Of a stretch of 64,000 nt of DNA, positions 37,098 to 47,350 are shown piece after piece (positions within the stretch are counted from its first letter, which is position 1; each line of letters starts with the position of its first letter). Position numbers and translations under genes: made by a program. Source of the stretch: Rhodopirellula sp. SM50. GTDB taxonomy: Bacteria; Planctomycetota; Planctomycetia; Pirellulales; Pirellulaceae. The stretch lies in assembly GCF_002289565.1 (NCBI RefSeq), contig NZ_NTFY01000033.1:62001-126000 (forward strand), given 5' to 3'. The notes beneath the pieces are model-generated. The model was not told the DNA's origin. It searched no databases and saw only the letters and a program-made list of their open reading frames with translations.

Positions 37098-37925
37098 GTG
37101 AATCGTTGTCTAACCATTCTTGCATATGCCATTCTCGCGGTGCATTGGTCGGCACACGCGAACGACCGTTGCCCCGTGAACCGTTGCCCCCGCACGGTTG
37201 GCAAGCCTGCCGGCACCGTTTTGACATTCGAGACCGGTGCCAAACGTTCTGCCGACGATGCCTCGAGGGTAGTTGCGTACGCGAGGATCGTTGTCCCCGC
37301 CCACGCAAAGGTCTTTGTCGACGGTAGGGATTTAAAAGACCGCGGGTCTCTTCGCTGGTACAAATGGACGCCACCCAAAGATCAACCTTCTAAATATGTG
37401 ACACTGACCGCGACCTGGCAGGACCGGGTCACTCGGGCGACAAAGAAGCACACCCGCAAGATCATCATGCGACCCGGGAAAATTCGACGCGTCAATCTTT
37501 GCGGGGCATCGCTCGAATCGATCGTTGACGGGGTAATCTGGCGGACGAATCTTCAGCGACAGAGCTTCGGGATTGCACCGCTGGTCAAGAATTCCATGCT
37601 CACCGCAGCCGCACAAAAACATGCCGACAACCTCGCACGGCAAAAAAAGCTTTCTCACCAATTGGACGGAGAAGGGTTCCTCGAGCGATCACGCCACGAA
37701 GGCTACCTATTTACGGCCGGTAGCGAGAACATCGCGGAGGGAGCACGGTCGTCCAACGACGTCGTAGAGATGTGGATGCGTTCGCCGGGGCACCAGCGGA
37801 ATATGCTCAGCAAAGAGTACACACAAATCGGTGTCGGAACAGCCTGGTCCTCCAGCGGCACCCGGTACGACGTCCAAGTGTTCGGCCGTCCCGCACCGAA
37901 AGTTACTGAATTATCGCAGCATTGA
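37098..37925 (+). CDS. Secreted CAP/SCP-domain protein with TIGR03000-like domain
   Basis: A 275-residue exported protein starting at GTG 37098 (GGAG 7 bases upstream), with a signal peptide VNRCLTILAYAILAVHWSAHA. Residues about 60-110 (ARIVVPAHAKVFVDGRDL, then KYVTLTATW) fit the short TIGR03000 domain described in planctomycetes. Residues about 150-270 form a CAP domain (LTAAAQKHADNLARQKKLSH, GSENIAEGA, MRSPGHQRNML, QIGVGTAWSSSG), with the usual His and Glu residues. CAP proteins act outside the cell, as toxins, proteases or lipid binders; the role here is unknown. The giant kinase gene follows after 15 bases, suggesting one transcript. Confidence 0.88.
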   Translation: MNRCLTILAYAILAVHWSAHANDRCPVNRCPRTVGKPAGTVLTFETGAKRSADDASRVVAYARIVVPAHAKVFVDGRDLKDRGSLRWYKWTPPKDQPSKYVTLTATWQDRVTRATKKHTRKIIMRPGKIRRVNLCGASLESIVDGVIWRTNLQRQSFGIAPLVKNSMLTAAAQKHADNLARQKKLSHQLDGEGFLERSRHEGYLFTAGSENIAEGARSSNDVVEMWMRSPGHQRNMLSKEYTQIGVGTAWSSSGTRYDVQVFGRPAPKVTELSQH

Positions 37926-37940
37926 GCTACCTTTAGAACG

Positions 37941-40900
37941 ATGAAACTCAAAGCAATTTGCCCTCAGTGTCAGAGCTCGTTGATCATTCCGGCGGAACTG
38001 GCGGGACGGTCCGTCAAATGCTCCGCATGTCAGCATCTCTTCAAGATTCGAGCCGTCCAAACGCCTTCTCAGCGATCGATTGAATCAGGGTTGCAGGTTG
38101 ACGCACCGGCCGAGTTTTCCGAGGTGGTCAAACAGTCAGCTTCAACCCCATCGAGCGAGCGTTCCGCGGAACGAGGCGACGACAAGGTCGCGGACGCGAA
38201 ACGCTCTGCCAAGAAGCACTCCGCGACACAGGAGCAACCGGCCGATAAGCAAAGCACGAGCAACCGATCTGCTTCTGACGCCAATGCGACGTCTCGCGAA
38301 AAGCAGAGCCCTGCTGCAACACGACGCCCGGTCGCCGCGCAACAGACCGATGCTCCGAGTTCTACTGCGAAAGCGGACACACGGAAGAAGTCGAATTCGA
38401 CGGGCGTGGCAGTTGAAAACAAGACGACGTCAGCGCCGCAAAGGAAGAAACCAGCTGCCGAGGGCGACGCGTTGACCGCTTCCGCGATTCCTTCCGAACG
38501 TCCGCTTGAGCAATCCGTGTCGAACGGCAAAAAACCAACCAACGCCAACGAGGGAGCGACCGCAATTGGGCGATTCAAGATCGAAGAGGTGCTCGGTTCC
38601 GGCGGTTTCGGGGACGTGTATCGCGCTTACGATCCGCTCCTTGACCGACATGCCGCGCTGAAAGTCTTGCGAGTAAAAGCGACGACCGAAGAGCGTAGAG
38701 AGCGGATGTTGGGAGAAGCCAAAGCGTCGGCTCGTCTGCGTCATCCCAACATCGTCGCGGTCTACGAAGTCGGCGAGGACGAAGAACGCAGCTTCATCGC
38801 GTCACAATTCATTCCTGGTACAACGCTCGCCGACCATCTCAAACAGATCGACCATTCAAGTACAGACCCCGAGGCGCTGCGAGCGTTCGTCGTTTGGTTG
38901 ATCGAACTTTCGAGAGCATTGGCCTACGCCCACCGCGAATCCATCATTCACCGGGATGTCAAACCGCACAACGTCTTGATCGATGAGGAATCGCATGCAC
39001 AGTTGGCCGATTTCGGCCTCGCACACCAAATCGTTGCGGATGCTGACACGACGCGACAACTCGTGGGCACACCGGCCTACATGTCGCCCGAGCAAGTGGA
39101 AGGCGACTTGTCCAAGATTTCGCCCGCTTCCGACCAATATGCGGTCGGCGTGATCCTCTTTGAAGGGGTGGTGGGGCGGCGGCCGTTTGAAGGAGACTCG
39201 ATCAGCTTGCTCTCCAGCATCGTTCACGACGAGGTTCCCAAGCCCACCGATTTAAAGTCGACGGTCCCACTTCCGCTTGAGCAGATCTGCTTGAAGGCGA
39301 TGAGTCGCGATGCATCCGATCGCTACGGCGACTGTGATGAACTGGCCGACGACCTCCGGCGGTGGTTGGACGGCGAACTGGTGCTGGCCGCAAATCCTTC
39401 ATGGGTTGCTCACTCCCTGCACTGGGCGAAGAAACGCCCGCACCTGGCAGGGTGGATTGCGGCGATTGCGGCGACGCTGTTGATGATGGGCGGAACAACG
39501 ATCACTCTTGGCCTGGTCAAGCTCAACTCGGCCGCGACAGAGCTGACGGCCAGTCGCGAAGAGCTTGGTCAATCGGAGATGGAGTTGAACGAGGTTCGTC
39601 TTGAATCAGACCGCCAAGCACGTCAGTTAGAGACGCAGACCACTCGCGAAAAGACGGTGGAATACGCGCGGAAACTTGACGGCGGAACGCGGGTGATTGA
39701 AGCCAACGACCTGGCGATGATCCACCGGATGCTGGACCGTGTCCCGTGGAAAGACCGCGGCATCGAGCACTCGTTATTAAGACGCCGCACGATGGGGACG
39801 CCGATCATCCTGCATGCCGGTGAACCGATCCGACATCTGAGTTGGAGTCACGACGGCTCGCTACTGGCCGCCGTAACCGAGCGAGGCGACATCCGATTTT
39901 GGGACGGCATTCATCACACTCCGCTCACGGTTGCCAAGGTCCACAACATGTGGACCGCGGAATTCCACCCGTCGCGCATGGAGCTGATTTCATTGCACAA
40001 CCGGGAGTACGAACGTCAAACCCGAAAGTCGACGAAGGCGATCGTTCGCAAGTGGGTCGTTGCGCGGGACGGCGATCAGATCCGGCTTTCTCGTTCAACG
40101 GAAAGCGAGAGCGACATCAGCGCTTTTCGATCGTCAGCATTTCACCCGTCCGGCAGGCTGTTCGCCGTCTGTGGCTATGGCCGAGTCGAGATTCGTGATC
40201 TGCAAGACGGCCTGGGTATTGAAAGCGCCCGCAAGGATATCAACGGCGACGTTTTAGATATCGCCTATTCCGCCGACGGAAAACGACTCGAATGCCTAGT
40301 GAAAAATGGCCTGGACGTTCGGCGGTTAATCATCGATGAGGAGCACCCCGATGGTCTGGAAGCGTGGGCCTATTCCCCGCAGATGCCGCCCCTCGCAATG
40401 GACCCAATCGTGGTGACCGTTCAGCCGCCACTTGCCCCCATCCACCGTGTTTATCCGAACCCAACCTATTTTCGCGGCAAAGTGCTTGCGGATTACGTGG
40501 CTCCCATAAATAGTGGTTCATGGGACCAACCGACGTGTGCCATCGAGTTGGCAACGGGACATTACTTTCGTGGATATTCCGATGGCCATGTGATGGAGGG
40601 TTCCGTTTCGAGAGTGGGGCACCTCGCCGAAATCAGCGCTGCGGCACGACGTCCCGATCTTGCCTGTGTCGCAACCGGCGATCGCTCGGGCGAAATTCGC
40701 ATTTGGCCGACAACGTCACGAACGCCCGAGGGCGCCCGGTGCGCCTTCGCCAAAAAAGGATCCGTTCCAGACTATCGATTGGTCTCCAATTTTGACGGAA
40801 CGTTGCTCAGCACCAGCGGCGGCGGATCGGCGGTGACGGTCTGGCAAACGAACGATGGAAAGGTTGCGTTTGAACTCGACGGACACGCCCGCGGGGCGCG

Positions 40901-43900
40901 TGCCGTCGACTTTCATCCCGAACGAAACGAAGTTCTGACGGTCGATGGCGAAGGCGTTTGTCGGATCTGGGACCTCGTGCCTTCGAATCAAGGGACCCGC
41001 GTTTTGCGAAGCTGGCGAGTTGAAGCCGGTGCGCCCCATTTCGCCTGTTTCGATCCCTCTGGCGAAAACATCCTGATCTTCGGAAGCCGCTTCTCTGAAG
41101 CAGAAGACGCCGGGGCGGTGGGCTTCGCCATGGTCGTGAGCGCCGCGGATGGGACCAGCGTTTGCGAACTGCAAGGCTTACGCGGATTCCCAATCGCGGG
41201 CGCCTTCGTGCCCGATTCCGATTCGGTGATCGTAAGCTGTGATGGCAAAACCATTGCCAGCTACTCTCGGCTTACTGGGGAACGGATCGCTGATTTCGAA
41301 ACCGACGGTTTGGTCGCTACCGATCTCGATGTGACCTCGGATCAACTCGTCGCCGTCCTGGCCGAACCCTGCGCGCTGCTTCCAAACGGCGACGGGCAGT
41401 CCTCGTACCGAAGTCAGCTTCGCAGTTGGCAAATCGAAACCGGCAACAAAATGTTCGATGTCCGCGAGCCCGGTGTCAGCTATCGCTTTGTGGATGTCGA
41501 CGCAACGTTAGGACGCATCCTGGCACCGGCGGGCGATGGCTATCGCATTCACGACCTCGCGACCGGTGAGCGGCTTTGGACAGATTACCGCTATCCTGCG
41601 AGCTACCAAATCGACATGACACGCGAGCAAACTTACCAAGTTTGTGTTCCGTACACGGAGCAAGTCGAGCAATCCTATACCGTTCAGGTCCCAGTCATGA
41701 CAGAGGTCGCCGAGACCTATACAGTCGCGACTCCCATGATGGCGACCGAAGTCTTGAAAGGAACTCGCAGTCCCGATGCGCCGAACACGATTGTTGAGGC
41801 GTTGGAAGGGTTGGATCAGCGTCGACTCAAAGTGATTCTGAAAGGACAAGTGCGAAGAACGAAGGGTGGTGAGAGCGGCGAGTTGATCGGATGCGACCAA
41901 GTGAAACGAGGCGTGTTCCTGAAGTCAGACAAGCAGGGGAATATCCAACTGTTCTCGGATTCATCGCTTTCACAGCGAATCAAACTGCCGCCGGTTGAGG
42001 CCGAGGAATCGGTCGCGCTGGAGGTCGTCTTTGCCGATTTGAAGTCAGAAGAACGGGAGCGGATGGTCCCGGTCACTAAGATGACTACGGAAACCAGGAC
42101 GAGAATCGTTACGGTGACGAAACAGAGAATGGAAACACGCACGAGAACCGTCATTTACAAACAACTTATCGCACAGGCGACAGCGAAGGGAAGTGCGATC
42201 TTCTTGCCCGAGGGACGAGGGCTCGCGTTAGGACAGTTCGATGCGGCTTATGTGGTCAGCGCGGCGATTCCGTCCTCACCACGCGAATTGGTCGCCAGCG
42301 ATTGCCACTACGAGATGTTGGCAACCGATGCCGGAGGTACGCTCATTGCGGCTGCCGGACAAAACGGTAGCTGTGGCGCGTGCGGTTGCAACGATATCGA
42401 CATTTGGCAGACCGACGATGGAGAACCCGTCCGGACCATTCGCCTGTCCGGTGCCTCCGCGGGCGCTATCAACTTTGATCCTCGGACAGGCAACTTGCTC
42501 GTGGGCATTAGCTGTTTCGGTACACGTGTGAATGCAAACGATCGCCCGATTGCCGCCGGCCGGGAAGAGATTCCACGACCAGTGCCCGAGGGTGAGGCTG
42601 GCGAAGTACTGGCCTACGGGGGCGCGACGCTGTTGGTATTCGATCCGCGATCCGGCGAAATCGTAGAACAATTCCAAGGTCCCGAGTCGATCATTCGGAT
42701 CGCCACAAATATCGATGGCGAGAATCCCATAGTTTTGTTGGTCGATCAAGAAAATCAGGTTTATCGACTCAAGGATGATGGCGTCATCCAATCGCAGCCG
42801 ATCCGCTGCGGAGACCCTGGGTCGGTCAGTGTTTCGCAGGACGGACAATTGGTCACGTACAAAGATCCAGACGGACGTTCCGTTGTTGCGCTCACCTCGG
42901 CAATGGAAAAACAAGTCCGGCTACCAGCCCCTTGGGCCCACGCACACTTCAGTTGGGGCGGCAAGAAACTTGTGGCGAAGAAGGCAACACAACCGACAGA
43001 CGCGATGACGAGCGACCAAGAGTTGGTCACCATGTCCTGGAAGACCGATCAAATGATTGAGATTTTAAGTCAGCCAAATCCCGTCGCCGAATTGCCCGCG
43101 GGCACCACCTCTGGTGACGGCTGGGTGTTGCCGGCAATGAAGACCACACTTGTTCAATCGAAGGGCGGCGGAGCATTCGAGTTTCGCCCGCTGCATACCC
43201 ATTCGACCTTGAAGGATTTTCACTCCACGCGACGCACGGCTGAACCTGCGTTTCGAGGCGGTAAAGTGTTTTCAATTGGCGATCCCTACGAAACTCGCTG
43301 GGGTCAGCCGAATACGCAAAATCATGTGATCACTTGGGACAGAAACGTAAGCTCGGACGCTAAGACCAACGTGTCGATGCCGCTTGAGCCATCGCCCACA
43401 CCCACGAGAACTGCGCCATTGCCCATGAGAACTGCGCCCACACCCACGAGAACTGCGCCATTGCCCATGAGATCGGGAACGGTCAGTGATCGGACGTCTG
43501 CAAAGGTTGGCGGGAAAGAGGCTCGTCGAACCGTGTCGCAAAATGGAATCAAAAATGAGGTGTCGAGCCTTTTAGAAGGTCAATCGCTGGTCAAGTTTCT
43601 GCCAGATAACTTAGAGGAATGCTTGGTAAAGGGGACCGCCGATCTGACGGAAGACGGTGCGATCGTTTTACTTGATCGAGGTACTGAGTCCTTTCTCGAG
43701 ATTCCTGCCATTCTACCGGAAGTGTACCGGATGGAACTATTGGTAAGGCGGGAAACCACCGGTGGAGCGTTTGTGATATGCGTTCCACACAGGGGCTTCC
43801 CAGCTTGCTTTGCCATTGATGGACAGAGCGGGAGCGGTATCAGCGACATCGATGGCAAATCCTATGCGTACAACTCGACCAACGTGCGAGGTAAGCAGTT

Positions 43901-44957
43901 CCAGAATGGCCGAACACACTCAATTCAGATCATCTCCTCGCCAGATGGAATTGTCATGAACTGGGACGGCAAAAGACTCTGCGAATTCAATGGAGCACCT
44001 GACCGGCTGAGCCTGCAATCTTATTCTTGGCACCCCAATCGGTTGTTTCCAGCGGTGAAGGCGGCTCATTCCGGCCGTTTCATCATTGAGAAAGCGATCG
44101 TGCAAACCGATGGTCAGAATGCTCCCGAGCCTGCTGTTCCACCCTATCCGCAAAGCGATGCATCGTTCGCGTTGGCCGAAGAACGGTTTGGTCCCGCTTT
44201 GCGGGACATCCGCGACCTGGCGAAAAAGCTCGGCGGATCTATCACGTTCGAATCAGCGTACACCGGTGGGCAACGGCTTCGTCTCAATGCCCAACCTCGG
44301 AAAGGATCTAGGAAGTGGGTCTCTATTGCAGGAGTCGATTTTTCTCCACTTTCAAAGATCACTGGCCCAGTGAAACTCTCCGCGTCAGCAACGACCGAGT
44401 GGTCGCAAGCCATTCTTCCCAAGTTCAACCCGGATTTTCAACTTGAGATTCTGGACCTTGATCAGGCTCAAGACCTGACCGCATCGGTGCTTCGGAAGTT
44501 TCCTCTGAAGCATCTTTCCTGGTTGAGTCTGAATCGTACAAACTGGCTGCGTCCAGCCAAACTGGGTGACGAAGCGTCAGAATCCATCGCGAAGATGAAG
44601 TCTCTGAAAGTCGCCGACCTTCGTGGCGTTCAGATTGGATTGAAGAACGCAACGGCTTTGGCCTCTTTAATGAAACTCGAAGTACTGAAAATCAACAGCA
44701 ACCTCGCATCCGATGCCGCCATCAAGAAGCTGTCAGCATCGCAGTCGATCCAGGTTCTTGAGGTAACCAACGCATCGGAAGATTCAACGGTCCTGTCTGA
44801 TGCCGCTCTCGCAAGTCTTGAGAAAATGACGGAACTGCGAGAATTGAAATTAGAGAAAACCGGCGTCTCGCAAAATGAGGTTGACAGATACCGTCAAGCG
44901 AAACCGCAGGTAAAACTGTCGTTCACCGCTGCCGAAGGCCACGGCCCCGTGAAATAG
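37941..44957 (+). CDS. Giant membrane Ser/Thr kinase with zinc ribbon, WD40-like, LamG-like and LRR parts
   Basis: A 2338-residue receptor-like kinase. Residues 5-36 hold an MJ0042-type zinc ribbon (CPQCQSSL...CSACQHLFKI). Residues 40-205 are Ser/Lys/Ala-rich linker. The kinase domain has GSGGFGDV (219-226), Lys241, HRDVKPHN (Asp339, Asn344) and ADFG (Asp357), all intact. One membrane segment lies at about 502-525 (WIAAIAATLLMMGGTTITLG), then a coiled coil to about 575. Beyond it come WD40-like repeats, a YTVQVP-type repeat block (about residues 1220-1280 and again near 1380), a Pro/Thr/Arg tandem repeat (43395-43472), a LamG-like module and C-terminal leucine-rich repeats (SWLSLNR, ADLRGVQI, LKLEKTGVS). 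The sensing part presumably lies outside the cytoplasm. Ligand unknown. Confidence 0.9.
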   Translation: MKLKAICPQCQSSLIIPAELAGRSVKCSACQHLFKIRAVQTPSQRSIESGLQVDAPAEFSEVVKQSASTPSSERSAERGDDKVADAKRSAKKHSATQEQPADKQSTSNRSASDANATSREKQSPAATRRPVAAQQTDAPSSTAKADTRKKSNSTGVAVENKTTSAPQRKKPAAEGDALTASAIPSERPLEQSVSNGKKPTNANEGATAIGRFKIEEVLGSGGFGDVYRAYDPLLDRHAALKVLRVKATTEERRERMLGEAKASARLRHPNIVAVYEVGEDEERSFIASQFIPGTTLADHLKQIDHSSTDPEALRAFVVWLIELSRALAYAHRESIIHRDVKPHNVLIDEESHAQLADFGLAHQIVADADTTRQLVGTPAYMSPEQVEGDLSKISPASDQYAVGVILFEGVVGRRPFEGDSISLLSSIVHDEVPKPTDLKSTVPLPLEQICLKAMSRDASDRYGDCDELADDLRRWLDGELVLAANPSWVAHSLHWAKKRPHLAGWIAAIAATLLMMGGTTITLGLVKLNSAATELTASREELGQSEMELNEVRLESDRQARQLETQTTREKTVEYARKLDGGTRVIEANDLAMIHRMLDRVPWKDRGIEHSLLRRRTMGTPIILHAGEPIRHLSWSHDGSLLAAVTERGDIRFWDGIHHTPLTVAKVHNMWTAEFHPSRMELISLHNREYERQTRKSTKAIVRKWVVARDGDQIRLSRSTESESDISAFRSSAFHPSGRLFAVCGYGRVEIRDLQDGLGIESARKDINGDVLDIAYSADGKRLECLVKNGLDVRRLIIDEEHPDGLEAWAYSPQMPPLAMDPIVVTVQPPLAPIHRVYPNPTYFRGKVLADYVAPINSGSWDQPTCAIELATGHYFRGYSDGHVMEGSVSRVGHLAEISAAARRPDLACVATGDRSGEIRIWPTTSRTPEGARCAFAKKGSVPDYRLVSNFDGTLLSTSGGGSAVTVWQTNDGKVAFELDGHARGARAVDFHPERNEVLTVDGEGVCRIWDLVPSNQGTRVLRSWRVEAGAPHFACFDPSGENILIFGSRFSEAEDAGAVGFAMVVSAADGTSVCELQGLRGFPIAGAFVPDSDSVIVSCDGKTIASYSRLTGERIADFETDGLVATDLDVTSDQLVAVLAEPCALLPNGDGQSSYRSQLRSWQIETGNKMFDVREPGVSYRFVDVDATLGRILAPAGDGYRIHDLATGERLWTDYRYPASYQIDMTREQTYQVCVPYTEQVEQSYTVQVPVMTEVAETYTVATPMMATEVLKGTRSPDAPNTIVEALEGLDQRRLKVILKGQVRRTKGGESGELIGCDQVKRGVFLKSDKQGNIQLFSDSSLSQRIKLPPVEAEESVALEVVFADLKSEERERMVPVTKMTTETRTRIVTVTKQRMETRTRTVIYKQLIAQATAKGSAIFLPEGRGLALGQFDAAYVVSAAIPSSPRELVASDCHYEMLATDAGGTLIAAAGQNGSCGACGCNDIDIWQTDDGEPVRTIRLSGASAGAINFDPRTGNLLVGISCFGTRVNANDRPIAAGREEIPRPVPEGEAGEVLAYGGATLLVFDPRSGEIVEQFQGPESIIRIATNIDGENPIVLLVDQENQVYRLKDDGVIQSQPIRCGDPGSVSVSQDGQLVTYKDPDGRSVVALTSAMEKQVRLPAPWAHAHFSWGGKKLVAKKATQPTDAMTSDQELVTMSWKTDQMIEILSQPNPVAELPAGTTSGDGWVLPAMKTTLVQSKGGGAFEFRPLHTHSTLKDFHSTRRTAEPAFRGGKVFSIGDPYETRWGQPNTQNHVITWDRNVSSDAKTNVSMPLEPSPTPTRTAPLPMRTAPTPTRTAPLPMRSGTVSDRTSAKVGGKEARRTVSQNGIKNEVSSLLEGQSLVKFLPDNLEECLVKGTADLTEDGAIVLLDRGTESFLEIPAILPEVYRMELLVRRETTGGAFVICVPHRGFPACFAIDGQSGSGISDIDGKSYAYNSTNVRGKQFQNGRTHSIQIISSPDGIVMNWDGKRLCEFNGAPDRLSLQSYSWHPNRLFPAVKAAHSGRFIIEKAIVQTDGQNAPEPAVPPYPQSDASFALAEERFGPALRDIRDLAKKLGGSITFESAYTGGQRLRLNAQPRKGSRKWVSIAGVDFSPLSKITGPVKLSASATTEWSQAILPKFNPDFQLEILDLDQAQDLTASVLRKFPLKHLSWLSLNRTNWLRPAKLGDEASESIAKMKSLKVADLRGVQIGLKNATALASLMKLEVLKINSNLASDAAIKKLSASQSIQVLEVTNASEDSTVLSDAALASLEKMTELRELKLEKTGVSQNEVDRYRQAKPQVKLSFTAAEGHGPVK
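43395..43472 (+). repeat. In-frame 21/42-bp tandem repeat in the giant kinase
   Basis: A 42-bp unit made of two related 21-bp halves, each ending GAGAACTGCG, is repeated nearly twice. It encodes PTPTRTAPLPMRTA and a second copy, a flexible linker between the propeller-like region and the LamG-like module. Confidence 0.85.
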
Positions 44958-45135
44958 CGAATGTCTCATCGGTCCGTTACCGATTTAATTCGTCGTAGTC
45001 ACTGATCGCAGAAGATGGCACCGTCGAGCACTTGATTTGCATTTACGTGAGCAATGAATCCTGCGTTAACGACTTAATAGGGCAGAGGCGGCTCGTAATG
45101 AATTACTGCGCCGTATGTCCAAGCAATCGGCACAC

Positions 45136-45684
45136 TCACACGCTCGCTTGCGTCCAGACTGACCGTATGAGCTTGAGCCGCCGTTCAATGGTTGCCACCG
45201 AACAGCCGATCAGGGCTGCAATTTCAGCATTTGTATATCCCTCAAGTCGTCGGTTCGCGATCTCGGCGAGTTCAGGCGGGAGTTCGGCAAGCAACAGATT
45301 GACCGCTTCGAGCGATTCCACGACGCCGTCGGGAGTTGAATCCCAACGAACATCGGCTTCGACGGGAACCTCAGACAAGACGGAATCACCACGCACGTCA
45401 CCGCCACCACGTTTGAGCTGTGCTTCGCGTCGCACTTGATTCAATGCCTTGCGATGCACGATCGTCACGATCAATGGCCAGAGTGAGTCATCCGATTTGA
45501 TTTCCCGAACCGAAGTCTCGCCGTACCGATCAAAAAAACTACCCAACGCGGACAACGCAACGTCTTCGCCGTCCGCAACGCGTCGGTTGCGGCGACCGAG
45601 TCGGGCTTCCGCGTACCGCGCCAACGAATCAAAGTATTGATCGAAGATGCGTTGTTGAAATTGAGATTGTGTTTCTTCTTGCAC
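45136..45684 (-). CDS. ECF-type RNA polymerase sigma factor
   Basis: A 182-residue sigma factor starting at GTG 45684 (VQEETQSQFQQR), with GGAG 7 bases upstream; ATG 45741 is an alternative that would overlap the kinase start. Region 2 lies at about residues 15-95 (IFDQYFDSLARYAEARLGRR, VADGEDVALSALGSFFDRYG). Region 4 lies at about 125-178 (LPPELAEIANRRLEGYTNAE, IAALIGCSVATIERRLKLIR). There is no anti-sigma gene beside it. The divergent neighbour is an FHA-kinase, as in planctomycete ECF/kinase pairs, so regulation by phosphorylation is likely (inferred from context). Confidence 0.88.
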   Translation of the reverse strand: MQEETQSQFQQRIFDQYFDSLARYAEARLGRRNRRVADGEDVALSALGSFFDRYGETSVREIKSDDSLWPLIVTIVHRKALNQVRREAQLKRGGGDVRGDSVLSEVPVEADVRWDSTPDGVVESLEAVNLLLAELPPELAEIANRRLEGYTNAEIAALIGCSVATIERRLKLIRSVWTQASV

Positions 45685-45717
45685 CCATTCGCTCCGAAAG
45701 ACTTGCACGGCCTTGAT

Positions 45718-47190
45718 ATGCACGAGTTGGAAATCGCCCATCTGTCGATCGAGTCACAACAGCGGATCGATGAAATCTGTCGCAACTATGAAAGCCAAAT
45801 TCGGTCGTCACAGCATCGCAGCCCACTGACGATGCTGGACAAGGTACCAGAGCGTGAGGCGCCCGTGTTGCTGTACGAATTGTTGCGTTTGCACGCTGAA
45901 ATTGAACCGCCGACGAAGGTGTTTGACGACATCCGCCAGCAACGTCCCGACTTTGCATGGATCATCGAAAGCGTTATCGCGTCTTTACGGCGGCGGCCTT
46001 CCGAGCCGGACGAGACCATCGCCATGAGTGTTTCCGAACGTGAGCTCGTCGGTACGTTCGCGGGAAATGAGCACGTGTTTCGTCTTTCCGCACCCGGGCA
46101 GTACATTTTCGGCAGTGCTGCCGATGTCGACTTAACCATCCCGGACAAAGCCATTGCCCCGCGAACCGCATGCTTCATCGTGGAGCCGGACCATTGCCTC
46201 GTTGTGACATTTCCAACCGAGTCATCGAGCTCAACGCTGCAGGAAGTTTCTTATCATTCATCGTTCTCAGTGGGACCCGTCGAGTTTCATTTTCACATGC
46301 CATCAAGTCCCGCGCGAAGTTTAGCCACGGTCGCTGATAGCGGAACATCGTCCATTCGCCAGCTCGGAATCGATGGTTTCGAGATCACAGGCGAACTTGG
46401 TAAAGGGGGATTTGGGGTGGTCTTCGATGCGATTCAATTGGGGACTCAAAAGCGTTTTGCGATCAAATCACTGCTGCCGGACGCTGCAGGATCAGAGCAA
46501 CTCAAGAAACTGTTCATGAGAGAAATCTCAATCGTTTCGCAGCTCAGGCACCCCAATATCGTTGGCTACCACGGGTTTGGAATCGCCGGTGATCATCCCT
46601 ATTTGATTCTGGAATATGTGGAGACCCGTCAGATCGATGAAGTCCTCGCCCAACACCCCGAACACAAGCGACTTCGGTTGTGCATCGGGATCGTGCGTAA
46701 GATATTGTCCGCGCTTGCACACGCGCATGACCAAGGCGTGGTACATCGCGATGTCAAGCTCAGCAACATCTTGACCGGGGTGGAGAACCGACGGCTCTTC
46801 GTCAAACTGACCGATTTTGGGCTGTCCAAATTTTTTGAGACCGCCGGCTATTCGGGAATCACCGCCAGCAAGACGGTGTGCGGAACAATCGCCTACATGT
46901 CACCCGAGCAGCTCACCAATAGCAAGTATGCCGAACCAGATTGTGACGTCTACTCGATCGCCGTTTGCCTGTATCGATTGTTGACAGGGCGTTTGCCTCA
47001 CGAATCCAACTCTCCGGTGGAGATCGTTCACCAAAAGCTTAATGTAATGCCGAAACCAATCGACGAGATCGATCCAAGTCTCCCTGCCGGACTATCGGGC
47101 CTGCTCCAGCGCGCGCTTCATCAAGATCGTGACAATCGCATTGCAACGGCAGAAGAGTTTTCCAGAGAACTCGAACCGTTCGGTTTGTAA
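45718..47190 (+). CDS. Cytoplasmic Ser/Thr kinase with N-terminal FHA-like domain
   Basis: A 490-residue kinase; ATG 45718 (MHELEIAHLS) is chosen because the next part (QQRIDEICRNYESQIR) matches the usual N terminus of planctomycete kinases. The longer frame to 45637 would overlap the ECF gene. Residues about 110-200 look like an FHA domain (YIFGSAADVDLTIPDKAIAP). The kinase has GKGGFGVVFDA, FAIKSLL, HRDVKLSN, LTDFGLS and YMSPEQ, all catalytic residues intact. No membrane segment. It is divergent from the ECF sigma gene with only 33 bases between starts. The likely pathway is kinase to sigma factor. Confidence 0.88.
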   Translation: MHELEIAHLSIESQQRIDEICRNYESQIRSSQHRSPLTMLDKVPEREAPVLLYELLRLHAEIEPPTKVFDDIRQQRPDFAWIIESVIASLRRRPSEPDETIAMSVSERELVGTFAGNEHVFRLSAPGQYIFGSAADVDLTIPDKAIAPRTACFIVEPDHCLVVTFPTESSSSTLQEVSYHSSFSVGPVEFHFHMPSSPARSLATVADSGTSSIRQLGIDGFEITGELGKGGFGVVFDAIQLGTQKRFAIKSLLPDAAGSEQLKKLFMREISIVSQLRHPNIVGYHGFGIAGDHPYLILEYVETRQIDEVLAQHPEHKRLRLCIGIVRKILSALAHAHDQGVVHRDVKLSNILTGVENRRLFVKLTDFGLSKFFETAGYSGITASKTVCGTIAYMSPEQLTNSKYAEPDCDVYSIAVCLYRLLTGRLPHESNSPVEIVHQKLNVMPKPIDEIDPSLPAGLSGLLQRALHQDRDNRIATAEEFSRELEPFGL

Positions 47191-47210
47191 TGCCTGGCGG
47201 CCGGCGGGTA

Positions 47211-47350
47211 GGAGCTCGTCATCCCCTACGCCGAAAGCTGGCAACTGGGCGATCAATATGACTCGTTGGTGGTCGCACCGCCACTCAAACGACGTCCGAA
47301 ATTGGCGTGCGAAAAGCGGATGATCATTGCTCAGAGAACTAAATCGCCGA
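47211..47350 (+). pseudogene. Coding remnant behind the kinase
   Basis: One frame reads ELVIPYAESWQLGDQYDSLV and VAPPLKRRPKLACEKRMIIA, which looks like the tail of a real protein, but there is no start codon or ribosome site. The remaining gap 47191-47875 shows nothing that I can support. Confidence 0.3.
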
